In this document: piece after piece, positions 36,007-44,414 of the stretch
Layout: each line of letters starts with the position of its first letter
Numbering within the stretch: position 1 is the stretch's first letter
Assembly: GCF_001205715.1 (NCBI RefSeq)
Contig: NZ_AQQZ01000001.1
Location: forward strand, 620,001-684,000
Reading direction: 5' to 3'
Length of the DNA stretch: 64,000 nucleotides
Source of the DNA: Pseudaestuariivita atlantica
GTDB taxonomy: Bacteria > Pseudomonadota > Alphaproteobacteria > Rhodobacterales > Rhodobacteraceae
Program-made: the position numbers and the translations under genes
The notes under the pieces: generated by a model
What the model was told of the DNA's origin: nothing
Database searches by the model: none
Seen by the model: the letters and a program-made list of their open reading frames with translations, nothing else

Positions 36007-37043
36007 GTCCTGTCCTCCCATGTCAGCGCGTCCTTGCCGAGGGGCAGCAGCATCTGCGCCACCTCGATATCGCGCACGTCTTCTATCCCGGCATGCGCCC
36101 ATTTCGGTTGCCGGTCCCGGTCGATGATCGCGGCGCGGATCCCTTCGAGGAAATCGCCCTGCTGCATCGCGCGGTGCGTGTAGCGGTATTCCTGGTCGAG
36201 CGCGTCGCGGATCGAGGTGGCGCCGCGCACCCGGTGCACGATTTCCACCGCGCAGGCCATCGCGAGCGGCGCGTTGCGTGCCAGCTTGTCGAGCGCCTCT
36301 TGCGCGAACGTATCGTCCGAGGCCCTGAGCGCGCGATGGATGTCGGCCAGCGTTTCGCCGGCAAAATGCGCGTCGATCCGCGGTTGCAGGTCGGCCAGCG
36401 TGCCGGGTGGGGGCGTCGTGGCGCGCGCTTCGAGATCGTCAAGCGTGCCGGTCAGGAGCGCCTCTTTCGCGGCCTCCCATTGCTCTTCGGGCACGAAGTG
36501 GTCGGCAAAGCCTGCCAGGATCGCGTCCGCCGGTCCCATCCGGTGCGCGGTGGTGCCGAGGTATTCGCCCAGCCGTCCGGGCGCGAGGGCCAGCATCAGC
36601 GACCCGCCCACGTCCGGGACCAGCCCGATCCCGCATTCCGGCATGGCGATCTTGGAACTTTCGCCCACGATCCGGTGCGTCCCGTGGCACCCGACACCCA
36701 CGCCCCCACCCATGGTGAAGCCCTGCAGGAAGCTGACGACGGGTTTGGGATATTCGAAGATCTTGGCGTTCAGGCGGTATTCGTCGCGCCAGAACTGGCG
36801 GCCGTACTCGTAGTCTCCGGCGGTGCCCGTCGCGTACATCTCGGCGATGTCGCCGCCCGCGCAGAAGGCCTTGTCGCCCTCGGCTTCCAAGAGCACGAGC
36901 GCCACGGCATCGTCGTCGCGCCACGCATCCAGCGCGGCCTCGATATCAAGGCACATCTGGTAGGTCAGCGCGTTCAGCGCCTTGGGCCGGTTCAGGGTGA
37001 TCCGCCCGGCGCGGCCGTCGATTCGGATATGGATATCGCTCAT
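36003..37043 (-). CDS. 3-hydroxyisobutyryl-CoA hydrolase (enoyl-CoA hydratase family)
   Basis: A 346-residue crotonase-fold protein, longer than ordinary enoyl-CoA hydratases and matching the HIBCH group: FCAGGDIAEMY, oxyanion-hole MGGGVGVGCHGT, MPECGIGLVPDVGGS with the catalytic Glu, and a long helical C-terminus (DALDQEYRYTHRAM). It releases 3-hydroxyisobutyrate from its CoA ester in valine catabolism, feeding MmsB. It overlaps both neighbours by 4 bases (ATGA). The start at 37043 gives the family N-terminus MSDIHIRIDGRAG. Confidence 0.92.
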   Translation of the reverse strand: MSDIHIRIDGRAGRITLNRPKALNALTYQMCLDIEAALDAWRDDDAVALVLLEAEGDKAFCAGGDIAEMYATGTAGDYEYGRQFWRDEYRLNAKIFEYPKPVVSFLQGFTMGGGVGVGCHGTHRIVGESSKIAMPECGIGLVPDVGGSLMLALAPGRLGEYLGTTAHRMGPADAILAGFADHFVPEEQWEAAKEALLTGTLDDLEARATTPPPGTLADLQPRIDAHFAGETLADIHRALRASDDTFAQEALDKLARNAPLAMACAVEIVHRVRGATSIRDALDQEYRYTHRAMQQGDFLEGIRAAIIDRDRQPKWAHAGIEDVRDIEVAQMLLPLGKDALTWEDRT

Positions 37044-38179
37044 GCGCGCAGCATATCGCGGGCGACGATCAGGCGCATGATCTCGTTCGTACCTTCGAGG
37101 ATCTGGTGCACGCGCAGGTCGCGCGCGAGCTTCTCGATCCCGTAATCGGCAAGGTAGCCGTAGCCGCCATGCAGTTGCAGGCAGCCGTCGACGATACGGC
37201 TTCCGGCCTCGGTCACGAATTTCTTGGCCATGGCGCAATGCTTGGTGGCGTCTGGTGCGCCGGTGTCGAGTTTCCACGCGGCCTGCCGCAGGAAGACGCG
37301 GGCGGCCTGCAATTCGATCTCCAGTTCGGCAAGACGGAATTGCAGCGCCTGGAAATCGGTCAGCGCCTTACCAAATGCCTTGCGTTCGCGCATGTAGGCA
37401 AGCGTGGCGTCCAGCGCCGTCTGCGCTGCGCCCAGCGAGCAGGCCGCGATGTTCAACCGCCCGCCGTCGAGGCCCATCATGGCATAGGTGAAGCCCTTGC
37501 CTTCCTCGCCCAGAAGGTTCGCGGACGGCACGGCGACATTGTCCATCTGGACCTGCCGCGTGGGTTGCGACCGCCAGCCCATCTTGTCTTCGAGCCCGCC
37601 GAAGGACAGCCCCTGCATCCCGTCCTCGATGACAAGGGCCGAGATGCCTTTCGGCCCGTCCTCGCCCGTGCGGGACATGACGATATATGCATCGGAATAA
37701 CCGCCGCCCGAGATGAAGGCCTTGGTCCCTGTGACGGTATAGCCTTCGTTGGTGCGGGTGGCCTTCGTCTTCAGCGCGGCGGCGTCCGATCCGCTGCCGG
37801 GCTCGGTCAGGCAGTAGGAAAAGACCCGCTCCATCGTCAGGGCGTCGGGCAAAAGCCGTTCGCGCATCTCGTCCGAGCCGAAGGACGACACCATCTTGGC
37901 GCACATGTTGTGGATCGACAGGAAGGCCGCGACCGAGGGGCAGGCCATGCTGAGTGCCTCGAACACGAGCGTGGCGTCGAGCCGCGAGAGGCCCGTGCCG
38001 CCGTGTTCCTCGGGGACGTAAAGGCCCGCCAGCCCCAACTCGCCCAGCTTGGGCCACAGGTCGCGGGGGATGGTGCCGTCGGCCTCCCACGCGCGGGCGT
38101 GCGGCGCGATCTCGGCCTGGCCCACGTCGCGGGCCATGTCGAAGATCGCGGATTGCTCTTCCGTCAGGGCGAAGTCCAT
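37040..38179 (-). CDS. Acyl-CoA dehydrogenase, probable isobutyryl-CoA dehydrogenase
   Basis: A 379-residue FAD acyl-CoA dehydrogenase: N-terminal MDFALTEEQSAIFDMARD, FAD-binding CLTEPGSGSDAAAL and FISGGGYSDAYIVM, and the catalytic Glu in HQILEGTNEIMRLI. With HIBCH and MmsB downstream, the likely substrate is isobutyryl-CoA of the valine pathway, which is oxidised to methacrylyl-CoA. The first gene of its operon; the start follows GGAGG and a TTGAACGATTGTTCAA palindrome lies at 38197-38212 just upstream, possibly a TetR/other operator. Confidence 0.9.
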   Translation of the reverse strand: MDFALTEEQSAIFDMARDVGQAEIAPHARAWEADGTIPRDLWPKLGELGLAGLYVPEEHGGTGLSRLDATLVFEALSMACPSVAAFLSIHNMCAKMVSSFGSDEMRERLLPDALTMERVFSYCLTEPGSGSDAAALKTKATRTNEGYTVTGTKAFISGGGYSDAYIVMSRTGEDGPKGISALVIEDGMQGLSFGGLEDKMGWRSQPTRQVQMDNVAVPSANLLGEEGKGFTYAMMGLDGGRLNIAACSLGAAQTALDATLAYMRERKAFGKALTDFQALQFRLAELEIELQAARVFLRQAAWKLDTGAPDATKHCAMAKKFVTEAGSRIVDGCLQLHGGYGYLADYGIEKLARDLRVHQILEGTNEIMRLIVARDMLRA

Positions 38180-38196
38180 CGGCCTCCCTCCGAATT

Positions 38197-38212
38197 GAAC
38201 GATTGTTCAATA
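38197..38212. promoter_or_regulatory. 16-base palindrome before the valine operon
   Basis: TTGAACGATTGTTCAA is palindromic over TTGAAC...GTTCAA (six-base arms, four-base centre). It sits 18 bases before the acyl-CoA dehydrogenase start and 45 bases before the divergent glycosyltransferase. It looks like a repressor operator; the regulator is unknown. Confidence 0.5.
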
Positions 38213-38256
38213 CTCTAGACTGGCAGGCGTCGGACGCAAGCGGTAATGCGCGGGGC

Positions 38257-39402
38257 ATGAAAGCCTGTATCGCCGTCGCCGATTACTATGTTCCCGGCCA
38301 GACATTCGTGAACCGCCATATCGAGAAGATGTTCGGCGGCAATACATGCGTCGTGGCGGGGCGTTTGAATGACAAGCGGCCGGTGGACGAGCGGTTCTTT
38401 GAACGCCGCGCGCGGCCCGTGCTGGGAGACGTGCTGAAGGCGCCGGTGATGCTGCCATTCAACCTGTGGCGCTACGGCACGGAGCGGGTGCCGTTCGGGC
38501 GCGCGCGGGTGCAGCTGATGGCGTGGCTGGAAGAGCAGAAGCCGGACGTGATCCTGTCGGAATTCGGGACGCAGGGCGTGGTGCTCGCGCCCATCGCGCA
38601 GGCGGCGGGTATCCCTATGTTCACCTATTTCCGTGGCTCGGACGCGTCGTCGCGCCTGCGCGAGGCGTCGGTGCGGCGGGCCTACAGGCAGATGTTCCCG
38701 CGGCTGACGGGGGTCGTGGCGGTGTCGCAATTCCTGCTTGACAACCTCGCCGACAAGGCGGGCGTGCGCCACGACAACGCGCACGTGATCCCGTCGGGCG
38801 TGGACGTGCGCTGGTTCGCGCCCGAAGCCAAGCGGCCCCTGTCGGCGCTGGCGGTGGGCCGGATGGTGGAAAAGAAACAGCCCCTGATGACGCTCGACGC
38901 CTTCGCCGAGGCGCGCAAGGTCGCGCCGGAGGCCACGCTGACGATGGTGGGAGACGGGCCGCTCCTCGCGCCCTTGCGTGCGCGCGTCGCCGATTTGGGC
39001 CTCGCGGACGCGGTGTCGCTTCCGGGAGCGTTGCCGCACGAACAGGTGCGCGAGATCGCCGTGACCTCCGAGATTTTCCTGCAGCATTCGCTGACAGCCG
39101 ACGACGGCAATACCGAGGGCCTGCCCACGGCCATCCAGGAAGCGATGGCAGCGGCCTGCGTCACCGTGTCGACCCGTCACGCGGGCATTCCCGAGGCGAT
39201 CGATGAAGAGGTGACGGGATTCCTTGTCGATGAGCGGGATGCGGGCGGGTACACGGCGCGGGTCGTGGAGGCCTTTGCCATGCCATCCACGCAACGCGCA
39301 GCCATGGGCGCGCGGGCGCGTGACGTGGCCTGCGAGCGGTTCGACAATGGCAAGCTCTTGACCAAGCTGGAAGAGGTTCTGACTAAAGCCGCGCGTGGCT
39401 GA
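38257..39402 (+). CDS. Glycosyltransferase family 4 protein
   Basis: A 381-residue GT-B fold glycosyltransferase. The nucleotide-sugar domain has VIPSGVDVRWFAP, ALAVGRMVEKKQPLMTLDAF, TLTMVGDGPL and the E-x7-E motif as EGLPTAIQE, followed by STRHAGIPEAI. It probably builds a cell-surface polysaccharide or lipid-linked sugar; donor and acceptor are unknown. The ATG at 38257 begins MKACIAVADYYVPGQ. It stands alone on the plus strand between the two minus-strand halves of the valine gene cluster. Confidence 0.85.
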   Translation: MKACIAVADYYVPGQTFVNRHIEKMFGGNTCVVAGRLNDKRPVDERFFERRARPVLGDVLKAPVMLPFNLWRYGTERVPFGRARVQLMAWLEEQKPDVILSEFGTQGVVLAPIAQAAGIPMFTYFRGSDASSRLREASVRRAYRQMFPRLTGVVAVSQFLLDNLADKAGVRHDNAHVIPSGVDVRWFAPEAKRPLSALAVGRMVEKKQPLMTLDAFAEARKVAPEATLTMVGDGPLLAPLRARVADLGLADAVSLPGALPHEQVREIAVTSEIFLQHSLTADDGNTEGLPTAIQEAMAAACVTVSTRHAGIPEAIDEEVTGFLVDERDAGGYTARVVEAFAMPSTQRAAMGARARDVACERFDNGKLLTKLEEVLTKAARG

Positions 39403-39430
39403 GACGCCGTGACCTGAAGGTGAGGTAACA

Positions 39431-39580
39431 CGTGGGGCTCTGCCCCGTCCTTCGGACTCCCCGACATATTTTTCAAAGAGAAGAAGGGGAGGGAGGTTCT
39501 TTGTCTTCTTCTCTTTTCAAATATGTCGGGGGGCGCGTTGAAAATTCGCAAGGATTTTCGACGTGGGGGGCTGGCCCCCC
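39431..39580. repeat. Composite palindromic repeat region, family B copies 2 and 3
   Basis: CCCCGACATATTTTTCAAAGAGAAGAAG (39459-39486, 28 bases) is mirrored by CTTCTTCTCTTTTCAAATATGTCGGGG (39505-39531), giving a near-perfect long stem with an 18-base loop. Flanking hairpins are GGGGCTCTGCCCC (39434-39446), GTCCTTCGGAC, TTGAAAATTCGCAAGGATTTTCGA and GGGGGGCTGGCCCCCC. The region lies between convergent genes and probably ends both transcripts. It shares its order of motifs with the element at 10975. Confidence 0.65.
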
Positions 39581-39584
39581 TTGG

Positions 39585-41084
39585 TCACTCCATCACCGGG
39601 ATCGAGAATTCGCCGCCTTCCTTGATGCCCGAGGGCCAGCGGGCGGTGACGGTCTTGGTCCTTGTGTAGAACTTGAAGGCGTCGGGGCCGTGCTGGTTGA
39701 GGTCGCCGAAGACCGATTTCTTCCAACCGCCGAAGGTGTGGTAGGCGAGCGGCACGGGGATGGGGACGTTCACGCCGACCATGCCGATGTTGATCCGCTG
39801 CGCGAAGTCGCGGGCGGTGTCGCCGTCGCGGGTGAAGATCGCGGTGCCGTTGCCGTATTCGTGGTCCATCGCCAGCCCGAGCGCTTCCTCGTAGCTTTGG
39901 GCGCGGACGGTGGACAGGACGGGGCCGAAGATTTCCTTGCGGTAGATGTCCATGTCGGGCGTGACGTTGTCGAAGAGGTGCGCGCCGACGAAGAAGCCGT
40001 CCTCGTAGCCCTGCAGCGAGAAGTCGCGGCCATCGACCACCAGTTTCGCGCCCTGGTCGACGCCGGATTGGACGAGTTTGAGGATATTGTCCTTGGCCGC
40101 CGCGGTCACCACGGGGCCGTAATCCACGTCGTCGCCCGAGGTGTAGGGGCCGACCTTCAGCTTCTCGATCCGGGGGACCAGTTTCTCGATCAGGCGGTCG
40201 GCGGTGTCGTCGCCAACCGGCACGGCGACCGAGATCGCCATGCAGCGTTCGCCAGCCGCACCGTATCCGGCACCGACCAGCGCGTCGGCGGCCTGATCCA
40301 TGTCGGCGTCGGGCATGACGATCATGTGGTTCTTGGCGCCGCCGAAGCATTGCACGCGTTTGCCGTTCGCGCAGCCGCGGCCATAGATGTATTCGGCGAT
40401 GGGGGTCGAGCCGACGAAACCGATGGATTGCACGACGGGATGGTCGAGGAGCGCGTCGACCGCCTCCTTGTCGCCGTTCACGACCTGCAGGATGCCCTTG
40501 GGCGCGCCGGCCTCTTCCATCAGTTCGGCGAGCATCAGCGGGACCGAGGGGTCGCGCTCGGACGGTTTGAGGATGAAGGCGTTGCCACAGACGAGCGCGG
40601 GCGCGAACATCCACATCGGGATCATGGCCGGGAAGTTGAAGGGCGTGATGCCCGCCGTGACGCCGAGGGGCTGGCGCATGGAATACATGTCGATGCCGGG
40701 GCCGGCGCTGTCGGTGAACTCGCCCTTCAGCATCTGGGGCGCGGCGATGCAATATTCGCAGACTTCGAGGCCCCGGATCACGTCGCCCTTGGCATCGGGC
40801 AGCGTCTTGCCGTGTTCGCGGCTGAGCGCTTCGGCGAGCTTGTCCATGTCGCGGTGCAAAAGGTGCACGAACTGCATCATCACCCGCGCGCGGCGCTGCG
40901 GGTTCACCGCGGCCCAAGCCGGTTGCGCGGCGGCGGCGATGTCGACCGCCCTGGCGACCTCGTCGGCGGAGGCGAGCGGGACGCGCGCCTGCACTTCGCC
41001 CGTGGCCGGGTTGAAGACGTCGGCGAAGCGTCCGGATGTGCCGGCGACCTGCGCGCCGTCGATGTAGTGGCTGAGTTCTTGCAT
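39585..41084 (-). CDS. mmsA: Methylmalonate-semialdehyde dehydrogenase (CoA-acylating)
   Basis: A 499-residue aldehyde dehydrogenase of the MmsA type: ITPFNFPAMIPMWMFAPAL, KPSERDPSVP, GFVGSTPIAEYIY, the catalytic Cys in GAAGERCMAISVAV, and EIFGPVLSTVRA. It converts methylmalonate semialdehyde plus CoA to propionyl-CoA and CO2, the last step after MmsB. The start follows GGAGG. The divergent LysR gene is its likely regulator. Unlike many relatives, it is separated from the rest of the valine genes, here by an inverted glycosyltransferase gene. Confidence 0.94.
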   Translation of the reverse strand: MQELSHYIDGAQVAGTSGRFADVFNPATGEVQARVPLASADEVARAVDIAAAAQPAWAAVNPQRRARVMMQFVHLLHRDMDKLAEALSREHGKTLPDAKGDVIRGLEVCEYCIAAPQMLKGEFTDSAGPGIDMYSMRQPLGVTAGITPFNFPAMIPMWMFAPALVCGNAFILKPSERDPSVPLMLAELMEEAGAPKGILQVVNGDKEAVDALLDHPVVQSIGFVGSTPIAEYIYGRGCANGKRVQCFGGAKNHMIVMPDADMDQAADALVGAGYGAAGERCMAISVAVPVGDDTADRLIEKLVPRIEKLKVGPYTSGDDVDYGPVVTAAAKDNILKLVQSGVDQGAKLVVDGRDFSLQGYEDGFFVGAHLFDNVTPDMDIYRKEIFGPVLSTVRAQSYEEALGLAMDHEYGNGTAIFTRDGDTARDFAQRINIGMVGVNVPIPVPLAYHTFGGWKKSVFGDLNQHGPDAFKFYTRTKTVTARWPSGIKEGGEFSIPVME

Positions 41085-41178
41085 GGTGTCCTCCCGCGAT
41101 GCGTTGGCCGCAGGATACGCGGGGAAGGATGGGTGGAACAGGGGCAAGGCTTCGGGTAAGTTTTGCGAAAATGCAGGG

Positions 41179-42078
41179 ATGATCATGCAAAACTGGGACG
41201 ACATGCGGGTATTTCTGGCGGTTGCGCGCGGGGAGAGCCTGACGGCGGCGGCCACGGCGCTGAAGGTTGATCCCGGAACCGTGTCGCGCCGGGTCGCGCG
41301 GTTGGAGGAGGGCGCGGGCACGGCGCTCTTCGCCCGCTCGCCGCAGGGCTACAGCCTGACGGCGGCGGGGGCGCGGCTGGTGCGCCATGCCGAGGCCGCG
41401 GAACAGGCGATGTCGGCCGCTCGGGAGGACGTGGCGGGCGCGGCGGATGCGCTGAGCGGGCAGGTGCGGATCGGGGCGCCCGATGGCTGCGCCAATTTCG
41501 TGCTGCCGCAGGTCTGCGCGGCAATCGGCGCGACCAACCCCGCGCTCGACCTGCAAATTCTCGCCCTGCCGCGCGTGGTGAACCTGTCGAAGCGCGAGGC
41601 CGACATGGCGGTGACGGTGTCGCCGCCGTCATCGCAACGGTTGAGCGTTCAGAAGATCTGCGATTACCGCCTGCATCTCGTGGCGCATCGCGACTACCTT
41701 GCCGCCCATCCTGCCATCCACACGCGCGCCGACCTGAAGGGCCACCGGATCGTGGGGTATATTCCCGACATGATTTTCGACGCCGAGCTGGATTACCTGG
41801 GTGACCTCGGGTTGCAGCGGGTGCCGCTCGCGTCGAACTCGGTCGCGGTGCAGTTCAGCTGGGTGCGGCAGGGGCTGGGGTTGGGCGTGGTGCACGATTT
41901 CGCGCTGGAGGCGGCGGAAGGGCTGGAGCAAGTCCTGCCCGGCGACGTGGCGCTGACGCGGACCTTCTACCTTGTGCGCCATGCCGAAGATCGCAGGCTC
42001 GACCGGATGAACCGGCTGGCGGCGGCGCTTGTGGCCGGGATGCGCGCTGAAATCCGGCGGGCCGAGGCGCGAACTTGA
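41179..42078 (+). CDS. LysR-family regulator next to mmsA
   Basis: A 299-residue LysR protein: winged helix-turn-helix (WDDMRVFLAVARGESLTAAA, then VSRRVARLEE) followed by the two-lobe inducer domain. The divergent arrangement with mmsA across 94 bases is typical of LysR regulators and their targets, so it probably controls valine or 3-hydroxyisobutyrate catabolism. A GTAAGTTTTGCGAAAATGC stretch in the gap could be part of its site. The ATG at 41185 is an alternative start with a better-spaced AGGGA. Confidence 0.88.
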   Translation: MIMQNWDDMRVFLAVARGESLTAAATALKVDPGTVSRRVARLEEGAGTALFARSPQGYSLTAAGARLVRHAEAAEQAMSAAREDVAGAADALSGQVRIGAPDGCANFVLPQVCAAIGATNPALDLQILALPRVVNLSKREADMAVTVSPPSSQRLSVQKICDYRLHLVAHRDYLAAHPAIHTRADLKGHRIVGYIPDMIFDAELDYLGDLGLQRVPLASNSVAVQFSWVRQGLGLGVVHDFALEAAEGLEQVLPGDVALTRTFYLVRHAEDRRLDRMNRLAAALVAGMRAEIRRAEART

Positions 42079-42142
42079 CAGGGCAGGGGTCGGGGGCGCA
42101 GGCTGGCAGCCCCGATTGTGCAGATTTGCTGAGGAGGCCCAC

Positions 42143-42577
42143 ATGAAGATCCGTGACGTTCTGAAGGCGAAGGCGCAACGCGCGCTGGTCACCCTGCCGC
42201 AGGGCGAAACCCTGCGCGCGGCGGCAGAGCGATTGTCGCAGGAACGCATCGGGACCGTGGTCATTTCGAACGACGGCACGCAGGCCGACGGCATCCTGTC
42301 GGAGCGCGACATCGTGCGGCGGCTGGCCTCGGAAGGGGCGGGCGCGCTGGAACGCAAGGTCGAGGAGGTGATGACGCGCAACGTGATCACCTGCGATCCC
42401 GACGAAACGCTCGACGCGGCGCTGGCGACGATGACCGATGGCCGGTTCCGCCACATGCCCGTGGTCGAGGGCGGCGGCATGATCGGCATCCTGTCGCTGG
42501 GCGATGCGGTCAAGGCGCGGCTGGACGAGGTCGCCTATGAACGCGACGCCATGGAAGAGATGATCAAGGGGCACTGA
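42143..42577 (+). CDS. CBS-domain protein
   Basis: A 144-residue protein consisting of a pair of CBS domains (about residues 1-70 and 73-135; GILSERDIVRRLA and VEEVMTRNVITCDPDETLDAAL, then RFRHMPVVEGGGMIGILSLGD). CBS pairs bind adenosyl ligands such as AMP, ATP or SAM and act as sensors. The partner is not evident from the neighbours. GAGGAGG lies just before the ATG at 42143. Confidence 0.9.
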   Translation: MKIRDVLKAKAQRALVTLPQGETLRAAAERLSQERIGTVVISNDGTQADGILSERDIVRRLASEGAGALERKVEEVMTRNVITCDPDETLDAALATMTDGRFRHMPVVEGGGMIGILSLGDAVKARLDEVAYERDAMEEMIKGH

Positions 42578-42665
42578 CCGCGTCCCTGCGACGGTTTCGC
42601 GCCCTTGCATCGCGGGCCGGGATGGTGTTTGCCTCTGGCCCGGAATGTCAGATCAGGAACCGCGC

Positions 42666-43160
42666 ATGCGCATCGGATTGTATCCCGGCACGTTCGACCC
42701 CGTCACGCTGGGCCATATCGACATCATCCGCCGCGCCATGCGGCTGGTCGACCGGCTGGTGATCGGCGTGGCGATCAACCGCGACAAGGGGCCGTTGTTC
42801 TCGCTCGACGAGCGGGTGGCGATGGTAGAGGCGGAATGCGCCAAGCTGTCGAAGGACAGCGGGGTCGAGATCGTCGCTCATCCGTTCGAGAACCTGCTGA
42901 TCGATTGCGCCCGCGACGTGAACGCGACGCTGATCGTGCGGGGCCTGCGGGCGGTTGCGGATTTCGAATACGAATACCAGATGGTGGGCATGAACCGCGT
43001 GCTCGACGATTCCGTCGAGACGGTGTTCCTGATGGCCGAGGCGCGGCACCAGGCGATTGCATCCAAGCTGGTGAAAGAGATCGCGCGGCTGGGCGGCGAC
43101 GTGTCCCATTTCGTGCCCGCGCCGGTCAACGCGGCGCTGATCGAACGGCTGGGCGGCTGA
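42666..43160 (+). CDS. coaD: Phosphopantetheine adenylyltransferase
   Basis: A 164-residue nucleotidyltransferase, the usual CoaD length. GTFDPVTLGHIDII carries the T/HxGH motif, RGLRAVADFEYEYQM binds the phosphopantetheine, and the C-terminal KEIARLGGDVSHFVP is conserved. It makes dephospho-CoA, the penultimate step of coenzyme A synthesis. An in-frame ATG at 42645 would add seven residues. It is followed 7 bases later by the cyclotransferase-like gene. Confidence 0.95.
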   Translation: MRIGLYPGTFDPVTLGHIDIIRRAMRLVDRLVIGVAINRDKGPLFSLDERVAMVEAECAKLSKDSGVEIVAHPFENLLIDCARDVNATLIVRGLRAVADFEYEYQMVGMNRVLDDSVETVFLMAEARHQAIASKLVKEIARLGGDVSHFVPAPVNAALIERLGG

Positions 43161-43167
43161 CGGGGCC

Positions 43168-43599
43168 ATGGAGGCGCTGTTCGTCTACGGGACGCTCCGC
43201 GCGAGCGCCGATCACCCCATGGGGCGGCTGTTGCGCGACCATGCGCGGCTGGTGGGGCGGGGCCATATCCGCGCGCGCCTGTACGTGATCGACGACCCCG
43301 ACGAGCCGGGGCAGAATTTCTATCCCGGTGCATTGCCGTCGCCGGACCCTGAAGACAGGGTTCATGGCGAGGTTTACGAGGTGGTGGACCCGGAAGCGGT
43401 CTTCCCGGCCTTCGACCGCTACGAGGCCTGCAGCCCTGACCACCCCGAACCGCACGAATTCATCCTGCGCGAGGTGCCCGTCACGATGGAAGACGGCGCG
43501 ACCCTGCGGGCGCGGTCCTACCTCTATTCATGGGATGTAGGGGATGCGGAGCGGGTGACCTCGGGCCGTTACGAGGACCGCGCGCCGGACGTGCGGTAG
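43168..43599 (+). CDS. Gamma-glutamylcyclotransferase-like (AIG2/GGCT fold) protein
   Basis: A 143-residue protein with the N-terminal FVYGTLRA motif that binds the gamma-glutamyl group in the AIG2/GGCT family, and the later VHGEVYEV and FPAFDRYEAC segments with the family's acidic residue. Relatives release 5-oxoproline from gamma-glutamyl amines or peptides; the exact substrate is unknown. It is probably co-transcribed with coaD. Confidence 0.8.
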   Translation: MEALFVYGTLRASADHPMGRLLRDHARLVGRGHIRARLYVIDDPDEPGQNFYPGALPSPDPEDRVHGEVYEVVDPEAVFPAFDRYEACSPDHPEPHEFILREVPVTMEDGATLRARSYLYSWDVGDAERVTSGRYEDRAPDVR

Positions 43600-43608
43600 G
43601 CGCGCGGC

Positions 43609-43773
43609 CTAGCCGCCATAGACGGTGGCACGCGCGATGCGATGCGCGTCGCCGCGATAGATGTCGAGGTCGAGCGCCACGTCGAGCGGCATCGATTCAA
43701 TTTCGGACACGATGCGGTTGTAGCGCGCCCGTTTCTCGCAACGGTCTGCAAGTGATTGCAGGAATTGGGTCAT
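43609..43773 (-). CDS. DUF1127-like small protein
   Basis: A 54-residue protein (MTQFLQSLADRCEKRARYNR at the N-terminus, IESMPLDVALDLDI in the middle, ending ARATVYGG). The pattern of a basic helix followed by a short helix with regular acidic residues and an Arg-rich end resembles DUF1127 (YjiS-like) proteins, some of which bind RNA. GGAGA lies six bases before the ATG at 43773. A GTTAGCGGTAAC site lies 33 bases upstream. It is convergent with the cyclotransferase gene, with 9 bases between their stop codons. Confidence 0.7.
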   Translation of the reverse strand: MTQFLQSLADRCEKRARYNRIVSEIESMPLDVALDLDIYRGDAHRIARATVYGG

Positions 43774-43805
43774 TTTGATCTCCAGTCTGTATTTCCGGGG
43801 GGTGC

Positions 43806-43817
43806 GTTAGCGGTAAC
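43806..43817. promoter_or_regulatory. GTTAGCG-N-TAAC element, copy 1 (before the DUF1127-like gene)
   Basis: GTTAGCGGTAAC is the same near-palindrome found before gap at 45453. It is a candidate operator for a LacI-type regulator. Confidence 0.5.
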
Positions 43818-43901
43818 ACCTCTGCTCGACACCGAGATATAGGGTCACCGCGGCGGCGCAAGGTCAGTGGCGGCAAGGCGGCAATGCATGGCGCGCAAGG
43901 G

Positions 43902-44312
43902 TCAGTCTTGGCGGCGGGTGTCCGCGATCAGCGTCTCCAGCTGCACCATGCCGTCCACCAGCACCGCGCGGGCATCAGGCGGCGCGAGTTCGATCGCGTC
44001 GAGATAGGCGGTGTGCACCCATTCCTCGCCCGACCGGATGTGCTTCATCACGTGTTCGTCGAGTTCGTCGAAGATATCGCGCAACCTCACCACCGTGCGG
44101 TTCACGGTGGACATGAACGACCCGTCCTTCCGCGCGCCTTCGGGCAACAGCGCGGCGATGGCCCGTGCCTGTTCGGCATGGAAATCGCGGAACCGCGTGG
44201 CGACGGGTTTGAAACCGGGCTTTGCGCGGTCGACCATGACATCGAACCCGGCCTTGGCGTCCACATGCCGGGCGTGCAGCGTCGCGAGCGCGGTTTCGAA
44301 AGACTTGGGCAT
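43902..44312 (-). CDS. Protein of the PA2169/DUF2383 four-helix family (probable)
   Basis: A 136-residue all-helical protein (MPKSFETALATLHARHVDAKAGFDVM, then RDFHAEQARAIAALLPEG and FMSTVNRTVVRLRDIFDEL) with no signal peptide. The pattern of four charged helices and the HxxxxxxH/E positions resemble the ferritin-like PA2169/DUF2383 family. The assignment is by overall layout only. It lies downstream of gap1 on the same strand, after a terminator. Confidence 0.5.
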   Translation of the reverse strand: MPKSFETALATLHARHVDAKAGFDVMVDRAKPGFKPVATRFRDFHAEQARAIAALLPEGARKDGSFMSTVNRTVVRLRDIFDELDEHVMKHIRSGEEWVHTAYLDAIELAPPDARAVLVDGMVQLETLIADTRRQD

Positions 44313-44349
44313 CGGGAGCGTTCCTTGGTCCGGGTTCGCTCCGGAAACG

Positions 44350-44384
44350 AGAAACGCCGCCGCGAGGTTCCCCAAGCGGCGGCG
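44350..44384 (-). terminator. Terminator after the first gap gene
   Basis: On the minus strand CGCCGCCGC and GCGGCGGCG form a nine-base stem followed by TTTCTCGTTT. It lies 31 bases after the gap1 stop. Confidence 0.8.
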
Positions 44385-44414
44385 TCCGGTGAAAAAACCC
44401 GTGGCGGGGCGTGA

